A DNA stretch of 64,000 nucleotides, taken from Neobacillus rhizosphaerae. GTDB lineage: Bacteria > Bacillota > Bacilli > Bacillales > Cytobacillaceae. Where the stretch lies: NCBI RefSeq assembly GCF_937468385.1, contig NZ_CALBWS010000016.1:1-64000 (forward strand). Reading direction: 5' to 3'. A program made the position numbers and the translations under genes. The notes under the pieces are model-generated. The model was not told the origin of the DNA, did no database searches, and saw only the letters and a list, made by a program, of their open reading frames with translations. Below, piece after piece: positions 8,011 to 17,102 of this stretch (positions are counted from its first letter, which is position 1; the number at the start of each line of letters is the position of its first letter).

Positions 8011-9138
8011 TCATTCCTTAATTAGCTTATATATTTTTCTTCCCTTTATGTCGATAATTTTTTCATATCGATTGCCATAAAGAAGCGCCTCTCCTGAGGG
8101 TGAAAAATTGATTGGCTCATTTTCCAGACCGGTCATAATCCGTTCGCTGCTCCCTTTCTTAAGATAATAAGCCATGAGTTCGAATCCACCCCTATAGGAA
8201 TCAACCTCCCCGCTATTTAAGGGCTTAAAAGTCATAAATTGACCCTTTTGCTCATTAAAGTCATAAAAAGGAACTAACCAATCGGAAAACTTTGTTAGCT
8301 GCGGGATGGAAAACGTAAATATCTCTTTATTCTGCTTATCAAAAAAAGAATATGTTGCTTTTGTTTGATCTTGATCATTAACTGTGATTGTCATCAGGAG
8401 GTGACGAAAGGTAGAAAATTGGAACACTTTTGGAAACAATGTTTGTTCGTTTTCATTATCTAAACCCTTTACCATTAAGGGAGCAAATAATGCAGGATTA
8501 TCTTCATCCCAATTTAGAAATGCAAGTTTTTTTTCATCCAGCCACTTAACAAAAGGCTGTGGCAAGGAAACTACGGTTGATTTTGAATTTTTCATGTCCA
8601 ATAACATGATTTGAAAGGTCCAATCTTCATTAAATTTTGAAACAAGGACTTGTGATTCATTAATTGGATTCCATTCAAATACAAGGTCATAGGAGGGGAT
8701 GGCTTCTCGATATTTCTCATTTCCCTTTGCATCGATGATGGTAATTAATCCTTCATAAGATGACGGTGCTGAATGGATCAAGATAAATTTCTTGGATGGA
8801 CTAATTTGCACGTTAACAATTGGACATTCACTTTTATAAATTAATTCACTTTTGCCAGTTAAAAGCTGATACCGATATACCATTGAAGTTTGTTCTAAAT
8901 TAGTGATATAAAGAACCTCTTCATCAGAAATCCAGCCACTAAGCTTGTAAAATTCCCCTTCTGGGATAGAAATAGGTAATTTCCATTCACTCCCTGTTAA
9001 AAGAGAAGCCTTCGGTTTTTCATTTTTAGCGGGAATTTTAGGCTTTGCCTGTTCCTTATTTGTACACGCACTTAAAAGGAGGGGCAAAAAAATAAAAACG
9101 AGTATTAACATATACTTTCCATACTTTAGTCGATTCAA
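8011..9138 (-). CDS. yqgU: YqgU-like lipoprotein, beta-propeller-type repeats
   Basis: Putative lipoprotein. A basic start (NRLKYGKY) and hydrophobic core lead to the lipobox LLSAC. The mature part contains repeated TolB/WD-like stretches (for example SGWISDEEVLYI, QISPSKKFILI, INFSPSGEALLYG), suggesting a beta-propeller. The frame is open to 9216. The TTG at 9138 has a GGGAGGGGG site 12 bases upstream and gives the best signal peptide; the ATG at 9111 is the alternative. Position between yqgW and glcK supports the yqgU name. Function is unknown. Confidence 0.72.
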   Translation of the reverse strand: MNRLKYGKYMLILVFIFLPLLLSACTNKEQAKPKIPAKNEKPKASLLTGSEWKLPISIPEGEFYKLSGWISDEEVLYITNLEQTSMVYRYQLLTGKSELIYKSECPIVNVQISPSKKFILIHSAPSSYEGLITIIDAKGNEKYREAIPSYDLVFEWNPINESQVLVSKFNEDWTFQIMLLDMKNSKSTVVSLPQPFVKWLDEKKLAFLNWDEDNPALFAPLMVKGLDNENEQTLFPKVFQFSTFRHLLMTITVNDQDQTKATYSFFDKQNKEIFTFSIPQLTKFSDWLVPFYDFNEQKGQFMTFKPLNSGEVDSYRGGFELMAYYLKKGSSERIMTGLENEPINFSPSGEALLYGNRYEKIIDIKGRKIYKLIKE

Positions 9139-9234
9139 TTTAAACCAATTCCCCCTCCCTTTAAACCTCACATATGTTAGTACGTTTTTTTGACAAAAAT
9201 GTTTCAAGGTTTTCATAATGTTTCAATAAATAGG

Positions 9235-9262
9235 AAAAAAGCCGTAAATTGCCGGCTTTTTT
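9235..9262. terminator. Terminator between glcK and yqgU
   Basis: Stem AAAAGCCG / CGGCTTTT bounded by A- and T-runs; it can act after glcK. Confidence 0.8.
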
Positions 9263-9283
9263 AAAGTATTAGAATTTATATCA

Positions 9284-9335
9284 TTCGACTTTGAGAATTG
9301 TCCAGCGCAAGTACCAAGGCGCTTGTGTTTTTCTT
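9284..9335 (-). repeat. Collapsed copy of interspersed palindromic repeat
   Basis: Read on the minus strand, the first part (ACAAGCGCC) matches the left end and the second part (GCGCTGGACAATTCTC and AAAGTCGAA) matches the right end of the repeat at 37141-37400. The interior is missing, as if the two ends had been joined. Lies downstream of glcK. Confidence 0.65.
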
Positions 9336-9342
9336 GAATAAC

Positions 9343-10326
9343 TTATTGATTTAATTTATTTTTTATCAACCAGGCAGCGCCAAGAACCCCTGCATCATTT
9401 CCTAAGGTTGCTAGAGCGAGTTGTGTGGACTTCCTAACGGCTGAAAAGGCAAACTTAGCAAAGTATTCTTTTACGGAGTCTAATAAAATATCTCCAGCTT
9501 TTGAAACTCCGCCGCCAAGAACGATTTTTTCTGGATTAAGGGTATTGGCAATATTTGCTGTGACGAACCCTAAATGAAAGGAAACTTCATTCAATACCTG
9601 TTGCGCCAATTCATCACCATTACGAGCAGTATCGAAAACATCTTTGGCGGTAACTTTTCCGTTCTTTACAAGCAGTGCTCTTAATTCACCCGTTGACTCA
9701 GCTTTTTTAAGTTCACCCATCGCTAACCGGACAATCCCAGTCGCAGAAGCAACCGTTTCAAGACACCCTGTCTTACCACAATTACAAGGAGCACCATCAA
9801 ATGGGATTACCGTGATATGGCCTATTTCTCCTGCGGCACCGTTGATACCCTGAATAATATTTCCATTTGCGATGACCCCGCCACCAACACCAGTTCCCAG
9901 TGTAACACAAACAAGATCCTTCGCTCCATTCCCTGCACCCTTCCACATCTCACCCAATGCCGCGCAGTTTGCGTCATTTTCAACTGCCGCTTTTAGTGAA
10001 GTGGAAGCTTCAAGACTTTCCTTTAGTGGAAAGTTATCCTTCCAGCCTAAATTCACCGCGTTTAAAATTGTCCCAGTTTCATAGTCCACTGGTCCTGGTG
10101 CACCCATGCCAATGCCTAATAATTTTGCCTTTGTTTGGCCAAGGTCATTAAGTTTTTCATTGATAGCCTTTTCTATATTGGAAGTAATGAATTGTCCCTC
10201 ATTTGAATTATCAGTCGATATTTCCCATTTATAAACAATTTCCCCATCCATTGTAATAAAAGCTAATTTCGTAGTGGTTCCACCTAAGTCAACCCCTACA
10301 ATCCATTGATTAGACAATTTATTCAC
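9343..10326 (-). CDS. glcK: Glucokinase, ROK family
   Basis: ATP-dependent glucokinase producing glucose 6-phosphate in the cytosol. Motifs are the ATP-binding GVDLGGTTTK near the N-terminus, ENDANCAALGE with the catalytic Asp, GTGVGGGVI, EIGHITV, and the ROK zinc site CNCGKTGCLE. Length 327 is typical of GlcK. The start overlaps the end of yqgQ by four bases, as in the B. subtilis yqgQ-glcK pair. Confidence 0.95.
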   Translation of the reverse strand: MNKLSNQWIVGVDLGGTTTKLAFITMDGEIVYKWEISTDNSNEGQFITSNIEKAINEKLNDLGQTKAKLLGIGMGAPGPVDYETGTILNAVNLGWKDNFPLKESLEASTSLKAAVENDANCAALGEMWKGAGNGAKDLVCVTLGTGVGGGVIANGNIIQGINGAAGEIGHITVIPFDGAPCNCGKTGCLETVASATGIVRLAMGELKKAESTGELRALLVKNGKVTAKDVFDTARNGDELAQQVLNEVSFHLGFVTANIANTLNPEKIVLGGGVSKAGDILLDSVKEYFAKFAFSAVRKSTQLALATLGNDAGVLGAAWLIKNKLNQ

Positions 10327-10532
10327 CTATCTTTATTTTTTTCTTTTTGAAATTGAATTTCGTGACGTATTATTAAAAGTGCTGTTTGAAATTCACGTGT
10401 TTCTATCAACTGTGATTGATATAGCTCTTTTAGCTCTGTTTCCATTAATTCAAGGTCGGCAACTCGATCGCCTATATAAATAATCGTGCCAAATTGCTTT
10501 AAAAATTGCTGAATTTCATAAACCGTTTTCAT
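10323..10532 (-). CDS. yqgQ: YqgQ family protein (DUF910)
   Basis: Sixty-nine-residue helical protein (KTVYEIQQFLKQFGTIIYIGDR, then an acidic ELMETELKELY helix) matching YqgQ. It overlaps glcK and was probably kept with it for co-translation. The ATG at 10532 follows AAGGTGG; a TTG immediately before it is less likely. Function is unknown; the small helical fold suggests a nucleic-acid or protein-binding role only by inference. Confidence 0.88.
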   Translation of the reverse strand: MKTVYEIQQFLKQFGTIIYIGDRVADLELMETELKELYQSQLIETREFQTALLIIRHEIQFQKEKNKDR

Positions 10533-10553
10533 CAAGGGAGTCCCACCTTAATT

Positions 10554-10724
10554 TTAATAATGGAGAAAAATAATTAAGATTTCTAAAAAAAGTATAACCC
10601 ATGCGGCATTTCCCCTCAAGGCAATAATGTTAATAAATATTTTTATTGACCCTTTCTGGGATAAAACATCCTCAACTGTCATTTCTTCAATAGATTTCCC
10701 ATATAACAGTAATAGGACAAACAA
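10554..10724 (-). other. Possible short or remnant ORF upstream of yqgQ
   Basis: A minus-strand frame stays open from the antisense of the next gene to a stop at 10554. From a TTG at 10724 it encodes about 56 residues with two hydrophobic stretches (FVLLLLYG and WVILFLEILIIFL). No ribosome site precedes the TTG, and I do not recognise the sequence. It may be the tail of a decayed membrane-protein gene or chance. Confidence 0.25.
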
Positions 10725-10760
10725 GGTATGTACGTAAAACCACGGGAGGATGAAGTCATT

Positions 10761-11624
10761 GTGAAAAAAATATATTTTCTAATTGGCATATTGATTTTAG
10801 GTATTACTGCAATGGTTTTTTTCCATTCCAAAAATCCTAAAGCACAGGAAAGTATTACTTTTTTCCCAATTGATCCAAAAGTAACCTTTATAACAACTGA
10901 AACGTCCCTTGAGCTTGTAAACCATAATTCTTTACTTTGGAAAATTGACTCTACTCTTGATCGAAAAGCTTATCTACGCCAAGATGTCGGATTTTTATTT
11001 TCAAATGGCAGGCTAATCGGACAACTTGGGAATTGGAAACAAAACAAGGCTACAATTATCCAAGAAAAACGGGTATCCAGTGATAAAAGTGCCTTTTTGC
11101 AAGCAATCAGCTTCCATTATGCCGAGCTTCATAAGAATGAAGGACAGATTTACAGTTCACAGGCCTTATCGGCTGATCAATTGTATATCGTCCTTCAAGA
11201 CGAAAACACAGATTATTCCTTTCGGGATCCAAAAACAAGAGAACAGAACAAATCGAAACAGGAATTGGATGAACAGACAGAACGAATGCTACAATACAGC
11301 TGGAATAAGGGTGTCAGGCACTATGGTATTCATTTACGTGACTATCAGGCTTTTCCTTTAAATCAATTCAACAAACGGGCAAAGTCCGGTCTTCCAGGTT
11401 TTACAAAACAAGAAACGGATACGATTGTTGGTCAATTATGGGAAGGCCTTTATAAAAATTATTTCCTTGGAATAAAAAGGCAAGATGGGACAACTGTAAA
11501 TCCGATTGGCAGCACCCTCCCACTTATCCTATTAGCCAATAACAAATCACATCTATTAGTATTAACTGAGACAGTAAGAGGCGAGCCTATTCTCTTACGC
11601 CAGATGATTGAAGATATTGATTAA
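10761..11624 (+). CDS. Unknown membrane-anchored extracytoplasmic protein
   Basis: Not recognised. One N-terminal membrane anchor (KKIYFLIGILILGITAMVFF) is followed by about 260 soluble residues, probably outside the membrane. The start GTG at 10761 has GGGAGG 11 bases ahead; a longer frame from 10728 lacks a site. It is the only plus-strand gene between yqgQ and gluP. Its last 38 bases overlap the last 38 bases of gluP on the opposite strand. A repeat-like GGTGTCAGGCAC string lies inside at 11310. Confidence 0.7.
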   Translation: MKKIYFLIGILILGITAMVFFHSKNPKAQESITFFPIDPKVTFITTETSLELVNHNSLLWKIDSTLDRKAYLRQDVGFLFSNGRLIGQLGNWKQNKATIIQEKRVSSDKSAFLQAISFHYAELHKNEGQIYSSQALSADQLYIVLQDENTDYSFRDPKTREQNKSKQELDEQTERMLQYSWNKGVRHYGIHLRDYQAFPLNQFNKRAKSGLPGFTKQETDTIVGQLWEGLYKNYFLGIKRQDGTTVNPIGSTLPLILLANNKSHLLVLTETVRGEPILLRQMIEDID

Positions 11625-13149
11625 TTTCATGAACTAAATTCGTATATTCCTTTTTATTCGGGTTTAGCTCAGCTGCTTTTTCAGCGTACTTTTTCGCCTG
11701 TACAAAATCATTCTGTTCAAGATAAATAAGAGCCAGATTATAATTGGCCTCAGGGAAATCAGGATCCAATTGTAAAACCTTATGCAAATGGATCCGAGCA
11801 TCATCAAGCATGTTCTGCTTGATTTCAGTAAAGGATAATAAAAAATATATTTGTGTTGAAGGATGATCTGATTTTTCTTCCACTTTCTTCAATTCATTAT
11901 ATGCTTGTTGATAGTTCTCTTGTTTAATATTTTCCTGCGCCAACAATAGCATAGAGTTTTCATCCATACTTTTTGCTGAATGACTAAATCCGTAAGATAA
12001 GGAACCCCAAACTAAAGAAAGGGATAAAATTAGAAATGCCATCTGCACTAGTGGCTTTTTCTGCTTAGGAAGATGCAACATTCCTGCAGCAAGGAACCCC
12101 CCGATTAATCCACCGATATGTCCTGCATTATCAATGCCATTACGTGAAAATCCAAAGAATAAATTGATTAAAATAATGACAATGAAAGCCGGACCCAATG
12201 TCCGGGAAAAAAGCTTCGGATTCATTAAACCAAAATAAAGCAATGCACCTGCGCAGCCAAAAATGGCTCCACTTGCTCCTGCAGAAATATTATCAACAAA
12301 CAAAAAACTACCTATGAACCCAAGTATTCCAGCAAAAAAGTAGATAAATAAAAAGCGGATATTGCCAAAGATTCGTTCAACCATTGTTCCTAAGAAATAC
12401 AAGCTGATTGTATTCATTGCTAGATGTGCAAATCCAATATGAAGAAAGATTGGTGTAAGGAATCGCCACCATTCTCCGTTATAAATATATGGATTAAATT
12501 TTGCCCCATACTTAATTAAAGTCGATGTATTGGTACTCCCTCCATGTGTCTCAAGCCAGAAAAACATAGCCACCTGAATGAGCATTAATAAATAGGTAAA
12601 TAAAGGTTTGCCATTAGTAAAAATCGCCTTTTCTGATTTTACTTTTTCCATGGCATATTCGAGGGTAGCTTTTTTTTGATTCTCGGCTTCCTCCACGGAG
12701 TATTCATCATTAATCGGGAAGGTTAACTCGCTTTTAAGCCAATCTGTCAGCCGTTGAAAACCCGGCTCATAATCTTCACTCGTCAATAATATCGAGTTTA
12801 CTTCCGTCTTATTTCCGTCTGGATTGATAAATGGCTTAGCAAGTCGATATTCATATTCATCAACCGGCGGAAATTGGCTGATGTAAATGTTGATCACCTT
12901 TAATTCATTTCGACCTATTTGCTTGCGCACTCTTTCCCCATTGGAAGCAGTAAATTCGATATCTCTTTGCATGGCATTGCTCCAGTCTAAATCATGGAGC
13001 AGCATTCGTATGATGGGAGCTTTCTTATTTTCTAATTTTTCAAGCCATAGTTCTTTTTGATTTTCAAATAATTGAATAATACGATAACCATGATCAGAGA
13101 TGAAAGAATAGGCCAGCCTCCAAAAGATGTAACTCTCTCTAGTATTCAT
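11587..13149 (-). CDS. gluP: GluP (YqgP), rhomboid intramembrane protease with TPR domain
   Basis: Membrane serine protease of 520 residues. A soluble N-terminal domain (about 1-170) is followed by a rhomboid core with WWRFLTPIFLHIGFAHLAMN, the catalytic serine in SAGASGAIFG and catalytic histidine in NAGHIGGLIGG. A C-terminal TPR region follows (FPEANYNLALIYLEQNDF, AKKYAEKAAELNP). B. subtilis GluP acts with FtsH in membrane-protein quality control, including cleavage of MgtE. The ATG at 13149 aligns with the B. subtilis start; the frame runs further to 13203. Confidence 0.93.
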   Translation of the reverse strand: MNTRESYIFWRLAYSFISDHGYRIIQLFENQKELWLEKLENKKAPIIRMLLHDLDWSNAMQRDIEFTASNGERVRKQIGRNELKVINIYISQFPPVDEYEYRLAKPFINPDGNKTEVNSILLTSEDYEPGFQRLTDWLKSELTFPINDEYSVEEAENQKKATLEYAMEKVKSEKAIFTNGKPLFTYLLMLIQVAMFFWLETHGGSTNTSTLIKYGAKFNPYIYNGEWWRFLTPIFLHIGFAHLAMNTISLYFLGTMVERIFGNIRFLFIYFFAGILGFIGSFLFVDNISAGASGAIFGCAGALLYFGLMNPKLFSRTLGPAFIVIILINLFFGFSRNGIDNAGHIGGLIGGFLAAGMLHLPKQKKPLVQMAFLILSLSLVWGSLSYGFSHSAKSMDENSMLLLAQENIKQENYQQAYNELKKVEEKSDHPSTQIYFLLSFTEIKQNMLDDARIHLHKVLQLDPDFPEANYNLALIYLEQNDFVQAKKYAEKAAELNPNKKEYTNLVHEINQYLQSSGVRE

Positions 13150-13323
13150 TTCTCCCCTACTTTCTATCACTAGTGCCATATTGGCTTCATCGATAAATGA
13201 CAATCAGATAATAAATATACATTCATTTTACCGTGTTTCTTTCATTATAGACTAAATTCAGAGTTTACATAAATGTAACAACGTGAAATGATAATAATTA
13301 ACTATTTAGACAAATTACCAAAA

Positions 13324-13359
13324 TAAAAAACCATCTGTGGTTTTCACCATTCAGATGGT
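13324..13359 (-). terminator. Terminator overlapping the end of the small gene upstream of gluP
   Basis: On the minus strand ACCATCTG pairs with CAGATGGT and is followed by TTTTTT. The stem includes the stop-codon region of the small gene at 13344. Confidence 0.8.
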
Positions 13360-13538
13360 CCTCCAAATACTGATTTCATCATTTTGTTTTTTATTCCTGG
13401 AAAGCTCATAATCGAGCCTACCGCAAGACGGCGCATCCAGCCAGAAGCAAGTAGAACATTGAGAATCCGGTATCTGTACCGGAAGGCAAAATAACCAATG
13501 GAACCAATCATCAAAATGGATGTTAACATGCGAGACAT
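13344..13538 (-). CDS. Small membrane-associated protein, possibly YqgO
   Basis: Sixty-four residues: MSRMLTSILMIGSIGYFAFRYRYR, then a basic amphipathic tail ending FGGPSEW. One N-terminal membrane segment. The ATG at 13538 follows AGGAGGG with six bases; an ATG at 13544 abuts the site. The position between gluP and the yqgN block resembles B. subtilis yqgO, but I cannot confirm sequence identity. Function is unknown. Confidence 0.65.
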   Translation of the reverse strand: MSRMLTSILMIGSIGYFAFRYRYRILNVLLASGWMRRLAVGSIMSFPGIKNKMMKSVFGGPSEW

Positions 13539-13596
13539 TGTCATCCCTCCTACGACTATTCTGTGAAGATGACATCAATTTTATCCCTATGTCAGT

Positions 13597-13632
13597 AAAA
13601 AAAGGCCAAATTCAAAAGAATCTGCCCCTTTT
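13597..13632 (-). terminator. Terminator after ldh
   Basis: On the minus strand AAAAGG...AGATTC pairs with GAATTT...CCTTTT around a TTTT loop, with a small internal loop and a long T-run. Confidence 0.7.
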
Positions 13633-13636
13633 CGTT

Positions 13637-14635
<999 letters not shown>

Positions 14636-14725
14636 TTATTTTCTCCTACAACTATATTGTATATTATTTCATAAATTTTTTTCACTAAGTATTTCAATGT
14701 AACCGTTGTCTATTTATAAATTTTG

Positions 14726-15535
14726 TTAAAATAAATGGCTGGGAAAATTAATGAACAAATGAATAAGGAAAATCGCCATCATCGCCGCAAGAAACCCTGA
14801 AAGGAAATTAACCATATCATTATCCACATAAGCAGTCCCTTTGATTCGCCTCGTCGGTAAATGGCAATGTACTTCTTTTTCGGTTTCCATTCCACATTGA
14901 TCACAATGATATACTTGTTGATAAAAGGCGCCAATGAAGGTATCAATTATATTTCCGATAAAACCAAATAAAAAAATAAGGAAACTAAGCAGGATGTCCA
15001 AATGGAACAGCCAAAAACTGAGCAGTGAAATGAGCAGCGAACCAGCAACTGCAGCTAGAGTTCCTAATAAACTTATTGCTCCTGATGTTCCCTTTTCAAC
15101 TCGTTTTAAGGTTCGTATGTAGATGGGAGCCTTTTTGCTGAGCGGACCAATTTCCGATGCCCATGTATCAGAGTTTGCACTGGCAAGGCTAACAGCAAAG
15201 CCAATTAACCAAGTACTATCTGGGTTAAAATAATAGATGAAACTAAAAAGCCCGGCAGCCCCGCCATTTGCGAGCACTTGACGCCAATCTCTTGTTGCAC
15301 CTTTTGCCAATTTTTCTTCGATTGGATTTTTTACAGAACTTTTATATTTGGACCAAAGACTTGAAGTCAAAAAGAATGCACCAAGTAGAACCAGACCGTT
15401 TACACCAAATCCAAGGAAGACGGCAAGTCCTACCATTACAGCAGCAAAAGCACCAGATTTAGTCAATGATTTGAGTTTATTTCCCAATAGTCCTGTTAGA
15501 ATAATAACAGCGAAAATAATCGTTGTTTCCATCAT
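14726..15535 (-). CDS. DUF92 family polytopic membrane protein
   Basis: Integral membrane protein of 269 residues with about seven hydrophobic segments. The DUF92/TMEM19 pattern is clear: SGAFAAVMVGLAVFLGFG, ANGGAAGLFSF, and SASANSDTWASEIG followed by GTSGAISLLGT. Plant members (VTE6) phosphorylate phytyl phosphate; the bacterial substrate is not established. A CDQCGMETEKEVHCH insert near residue 215 could bind metal. The start overlaps the yqgN stop by four bases, so the two are co-translated. Confidence 0.82.
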   Translation of the reverse strand: MMETTIIFAVIILTGLLGNKLKSLTKSGAFAAVMVGLAVFLGFGVNGLVLLGAFFLTSSLWSKYKSSVKNPIEEKLAKGATRDWRQVLANGGAAGLFSFIYYFNPDSTWLIGFAVSLASANSDTWASEIGPLSKKAPIYIRTLKRVEKGTSGAISLLGTLAAVAGSLLISLLSFWLFHLDILLSFLIFLFGFIGNIIDTFIGAFYQQVYHCDQCGMETEKEVHCHLPTRRIKGTAYVDNDMVNFLSGFLAAMMAIFLIHLFINFPSHLF

Positions 15536-16098
15536 TTTGGTACTATGACCTCAAGATTTGTAATAATTTTCGAAACGGGTATATCGTGTTCTTCCACAGG
15601 GATTCCAGGAATTACTTGCTCATTAAAAGCAAGTGATAGGGTTTGGTTGGAGTAACTAGGTAAATATCGGTCATAATAACCTCCACCAAAGCCTAAGCGA
15701 TATCCTTCCCTTGTAAAGGCTGCTCCGGGAACAATTAAGAGATTCATTTTTTCAGAAGGAACTTCCGTTGTCAATTCGGCAATCGGCTCCAATAACCCAT
15801 AGTATACGGATTCCAGTTGGGAAAATTCGCTTAAGGTTCTGAAAGATAACTTCCTTTCCTTCGGATAACATTTTGGAATAGCCACTTGTTTTCCTAATTC
15901 CCATGCCTTTCGAATAATTTGAAAGGTATCTACTTCTGGTGCCTTCGAAACAGTAATACCAACGACTTGTGCTTGAATCCAGTTCTCATCTTCAAAGAGC
16001 TTAGTTGCAATTTTATAGGAATAATCTTCATAGAGGGGTTTTGAAAGCGTTGAGAGTGTTTCTTTCATCTGTTTTCGAAGGGAGTTTTTATCAATCAT
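15532..16098 (-). CDS. yqgN: 5-formyltetrahydrofolate cyclo-ligase
   Basis: ATP-dependent conversion of 5-formyl-THF to 5,10-methenyl-THF. Family features are a basic N-terminal start (KNSLRKQMKETL), the folate/phosphate loop PGAAFTREGYRLGFGGGYYDRYL (about 126-148), and an AFNEQVIPGIPVEEHDIPV end. Length 188 is standard. It heads a two-gene unit with the DUF92 gene. AGGAGGTTTCTAAT precedes the ATG. Confidence 0.94.
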   Translation of the reverse strand: MIDKNSLRKQMKETLSTLSKPLYEDYSYKIATKLFEDENWIQAQVVGITVSKAPEVDTFQIIRKAWELGKQVAIPKCYPKERKLSFRTLSEFSQLESVYYGLLEPIAELTTEVPSEKMNLLIVPGAAFTREGYRLGFGGGYYDRYLPSYSNQTLSLAFNEQVIPGIPVEEHDIPVSKIITNLEVIVPK

Positions 16099-16127
16099 AT
16101 TAGAAACCTCCTAAATTTTAGCTAAAG

Positions 16128-16216
16128 AAAACTCGCCAATTGGCGAGCTTAAAATGCGAAGACAGAGGTGTAGTTACCCCCTTATGCCTGATAGGAAATT
16201 TATCGTTTCCTATCAG
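16128..16216 (+). repeat. Central part of interspersed palindromic repeat with hairpins
   Basis: Shares AACTCGCC, GCGAAGACAGAGGYGTAGTT and TTATGC with the long repeat at 37141-37400. It carries a perfect CTCGCC-AATT-GGCGAG palindrome (16132-16147) and a hairpin, TGATAGGAAA (16189-16198) with TTTCCTATCA (16206-16215). At the equivalent place the 37-kb copy has a different sequence that also pairs perfectly. Lies between rpmG and yqgN. Confidence 0.65.
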
Positions 16217-16221
16217 CCAAC

Positions 16222-16249
16222 AAAAAAAGCAGCAGGAAGCCCTACTGCT
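16222..16249 (-). terminator. Terminator after rpmG
   Basis: Minus-strand stem AGCAGTAGG / CCTGCTGCT (one GU pair) followed by TTTTTTT, overlapping the rpmG stop codon. Confidence 0.8.
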
Positions 16250-16398
16250 TATTTTGTTTCGCGATGTGCTGTTGTACGCTTCTCTCTTGGGCAATATTTC
16301 TTAAGCTCAAGACGATCTGGGTTATTACGTTTATTTTTTGTTGAAATATAGTTACGATCTCCACACTCAGTGCAAGCTAATGTAATATTCACACGCAT
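16249..16398 (-). CDS. rpmG: 50S ribosomal protein L33
   Basis: Forty-nine residues beginning [17 protein letters not shown] and ending HRETK. It is an RpmGA-type L33 with CTEC and a single later cysteine (KKYCPR), so the second zinc knuckle is incomplete, as in other RpmGA proteins. The start at 16398 follows TTGGAGGG; the open frame continues to 16431 with no support. Monocistronic. Confidence 0.95.
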   Translation of the reverse strand: MRVNITLACTECGDRNYISTKNKRNNPDRLELKKYCPREKRTTAHRETK

Positions 16399-16452
16399 GT
16401 TAATTTCCCTCCAAACGATTAAGCTATTCATTCATACGACTTTTCTATAATA

Positions 16453-17091
16453 TCATTTTTCAAAAGGAAATGCTAGTGCGTTTTTAAAAAGTCCTTCCTC
16501 CATTGCAAGTAATTCATTTTTACTTGAGCCTGTAATAGTCCATGTATTCATTTTACTGGTTTCTTGTTGCTGGATTGACATTTTAATAGCGAATATACTA
16601 GCTGCTGGTCCCTTAGCAATCGGCTGATATTTTAAGCTTCCCTTTTGCAATGAATTCCATATTTGATCTGTATAAGCATACCATTGAGGTATTGCCGTAT
16701 ACTCAGTCAAACCGTCTCCCTTAAATAGCCCATTAACTAAATAGACATTTTTTTTCGTGTGGTGAAAAATCCGATTATCGATTGGTGAAATATATGTGAT
16801 GTTATCTTGACTTACATTTGAAAAATGGTGCATCGCTAAAACCTTTACCTCTTTCGTTTGCATGCTATGATTACTAACATATATATGACAAAAGCGGATT
16901 TTCGAGTGGAGCTGCTCTTGCTTTACCTTAATAATGATCTCTTCATCGTAAAGGACCATTTCTGTGCGATTCTGCAGCCAATAGTATTGTCCATTTACCC
17001 ATATTCCAGGAATAAATTGCAGTGTATCGTTTAACAGCTGGTGTTTTGGGGTCAGTTGATTTTTTTCAGTATTAGTTAGATTCATCATCAT
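16453..17091 (-). CDS. Unknown protein, third gene of the DUF4912/GT4 cluster
   Basis: Not recognised. A soluble protein of about 212 residues, rich in beta-prone sequence (for example GIWVNGQYYWLQNRTEMVLYD and IRFCHIYVSNHS), with no signal peptide or membrane segment. Eleven bases separate it from the glycosyltransferase gene, so it is probably co-transcribed and may act in the same glycan-related process (inference from context only). Three Met codons at 17091, 17088 and 17085 follow AAGGTG; the exact start is unclear. Confidence 0.65.
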   Translation of the reverse strand: MMMNLTNTEKNQLTPKHQLLNDTLQFIPGIWVNGQYYWLQNRTEMVLYDEEIIIKVKQEQLHSKIRFCHIYVSNHSMQTKEVKVLAMHHFSNVSQDNITYISPIDNRIFHHTKKNVYLVNGLFKGDGLTEYTAIPQWYAYTDQIWNSLQKGSLKYQPIAKGPAASIFAIKMSIQQQETSKMNTWTITGSSKNELLAMEEGLFKNALAFPFEK

Positions 17092-17102
17092 TTACACCTT
17101 AT

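Noticed and set aside
14640-14700. Possible Rex operator before ldh (TAGTGAAAAAAATTTATGA on the minus strand)
   Set aside because: Only the left half fits TTGTGAA; the right half has three mismatches, too weak to annotate.
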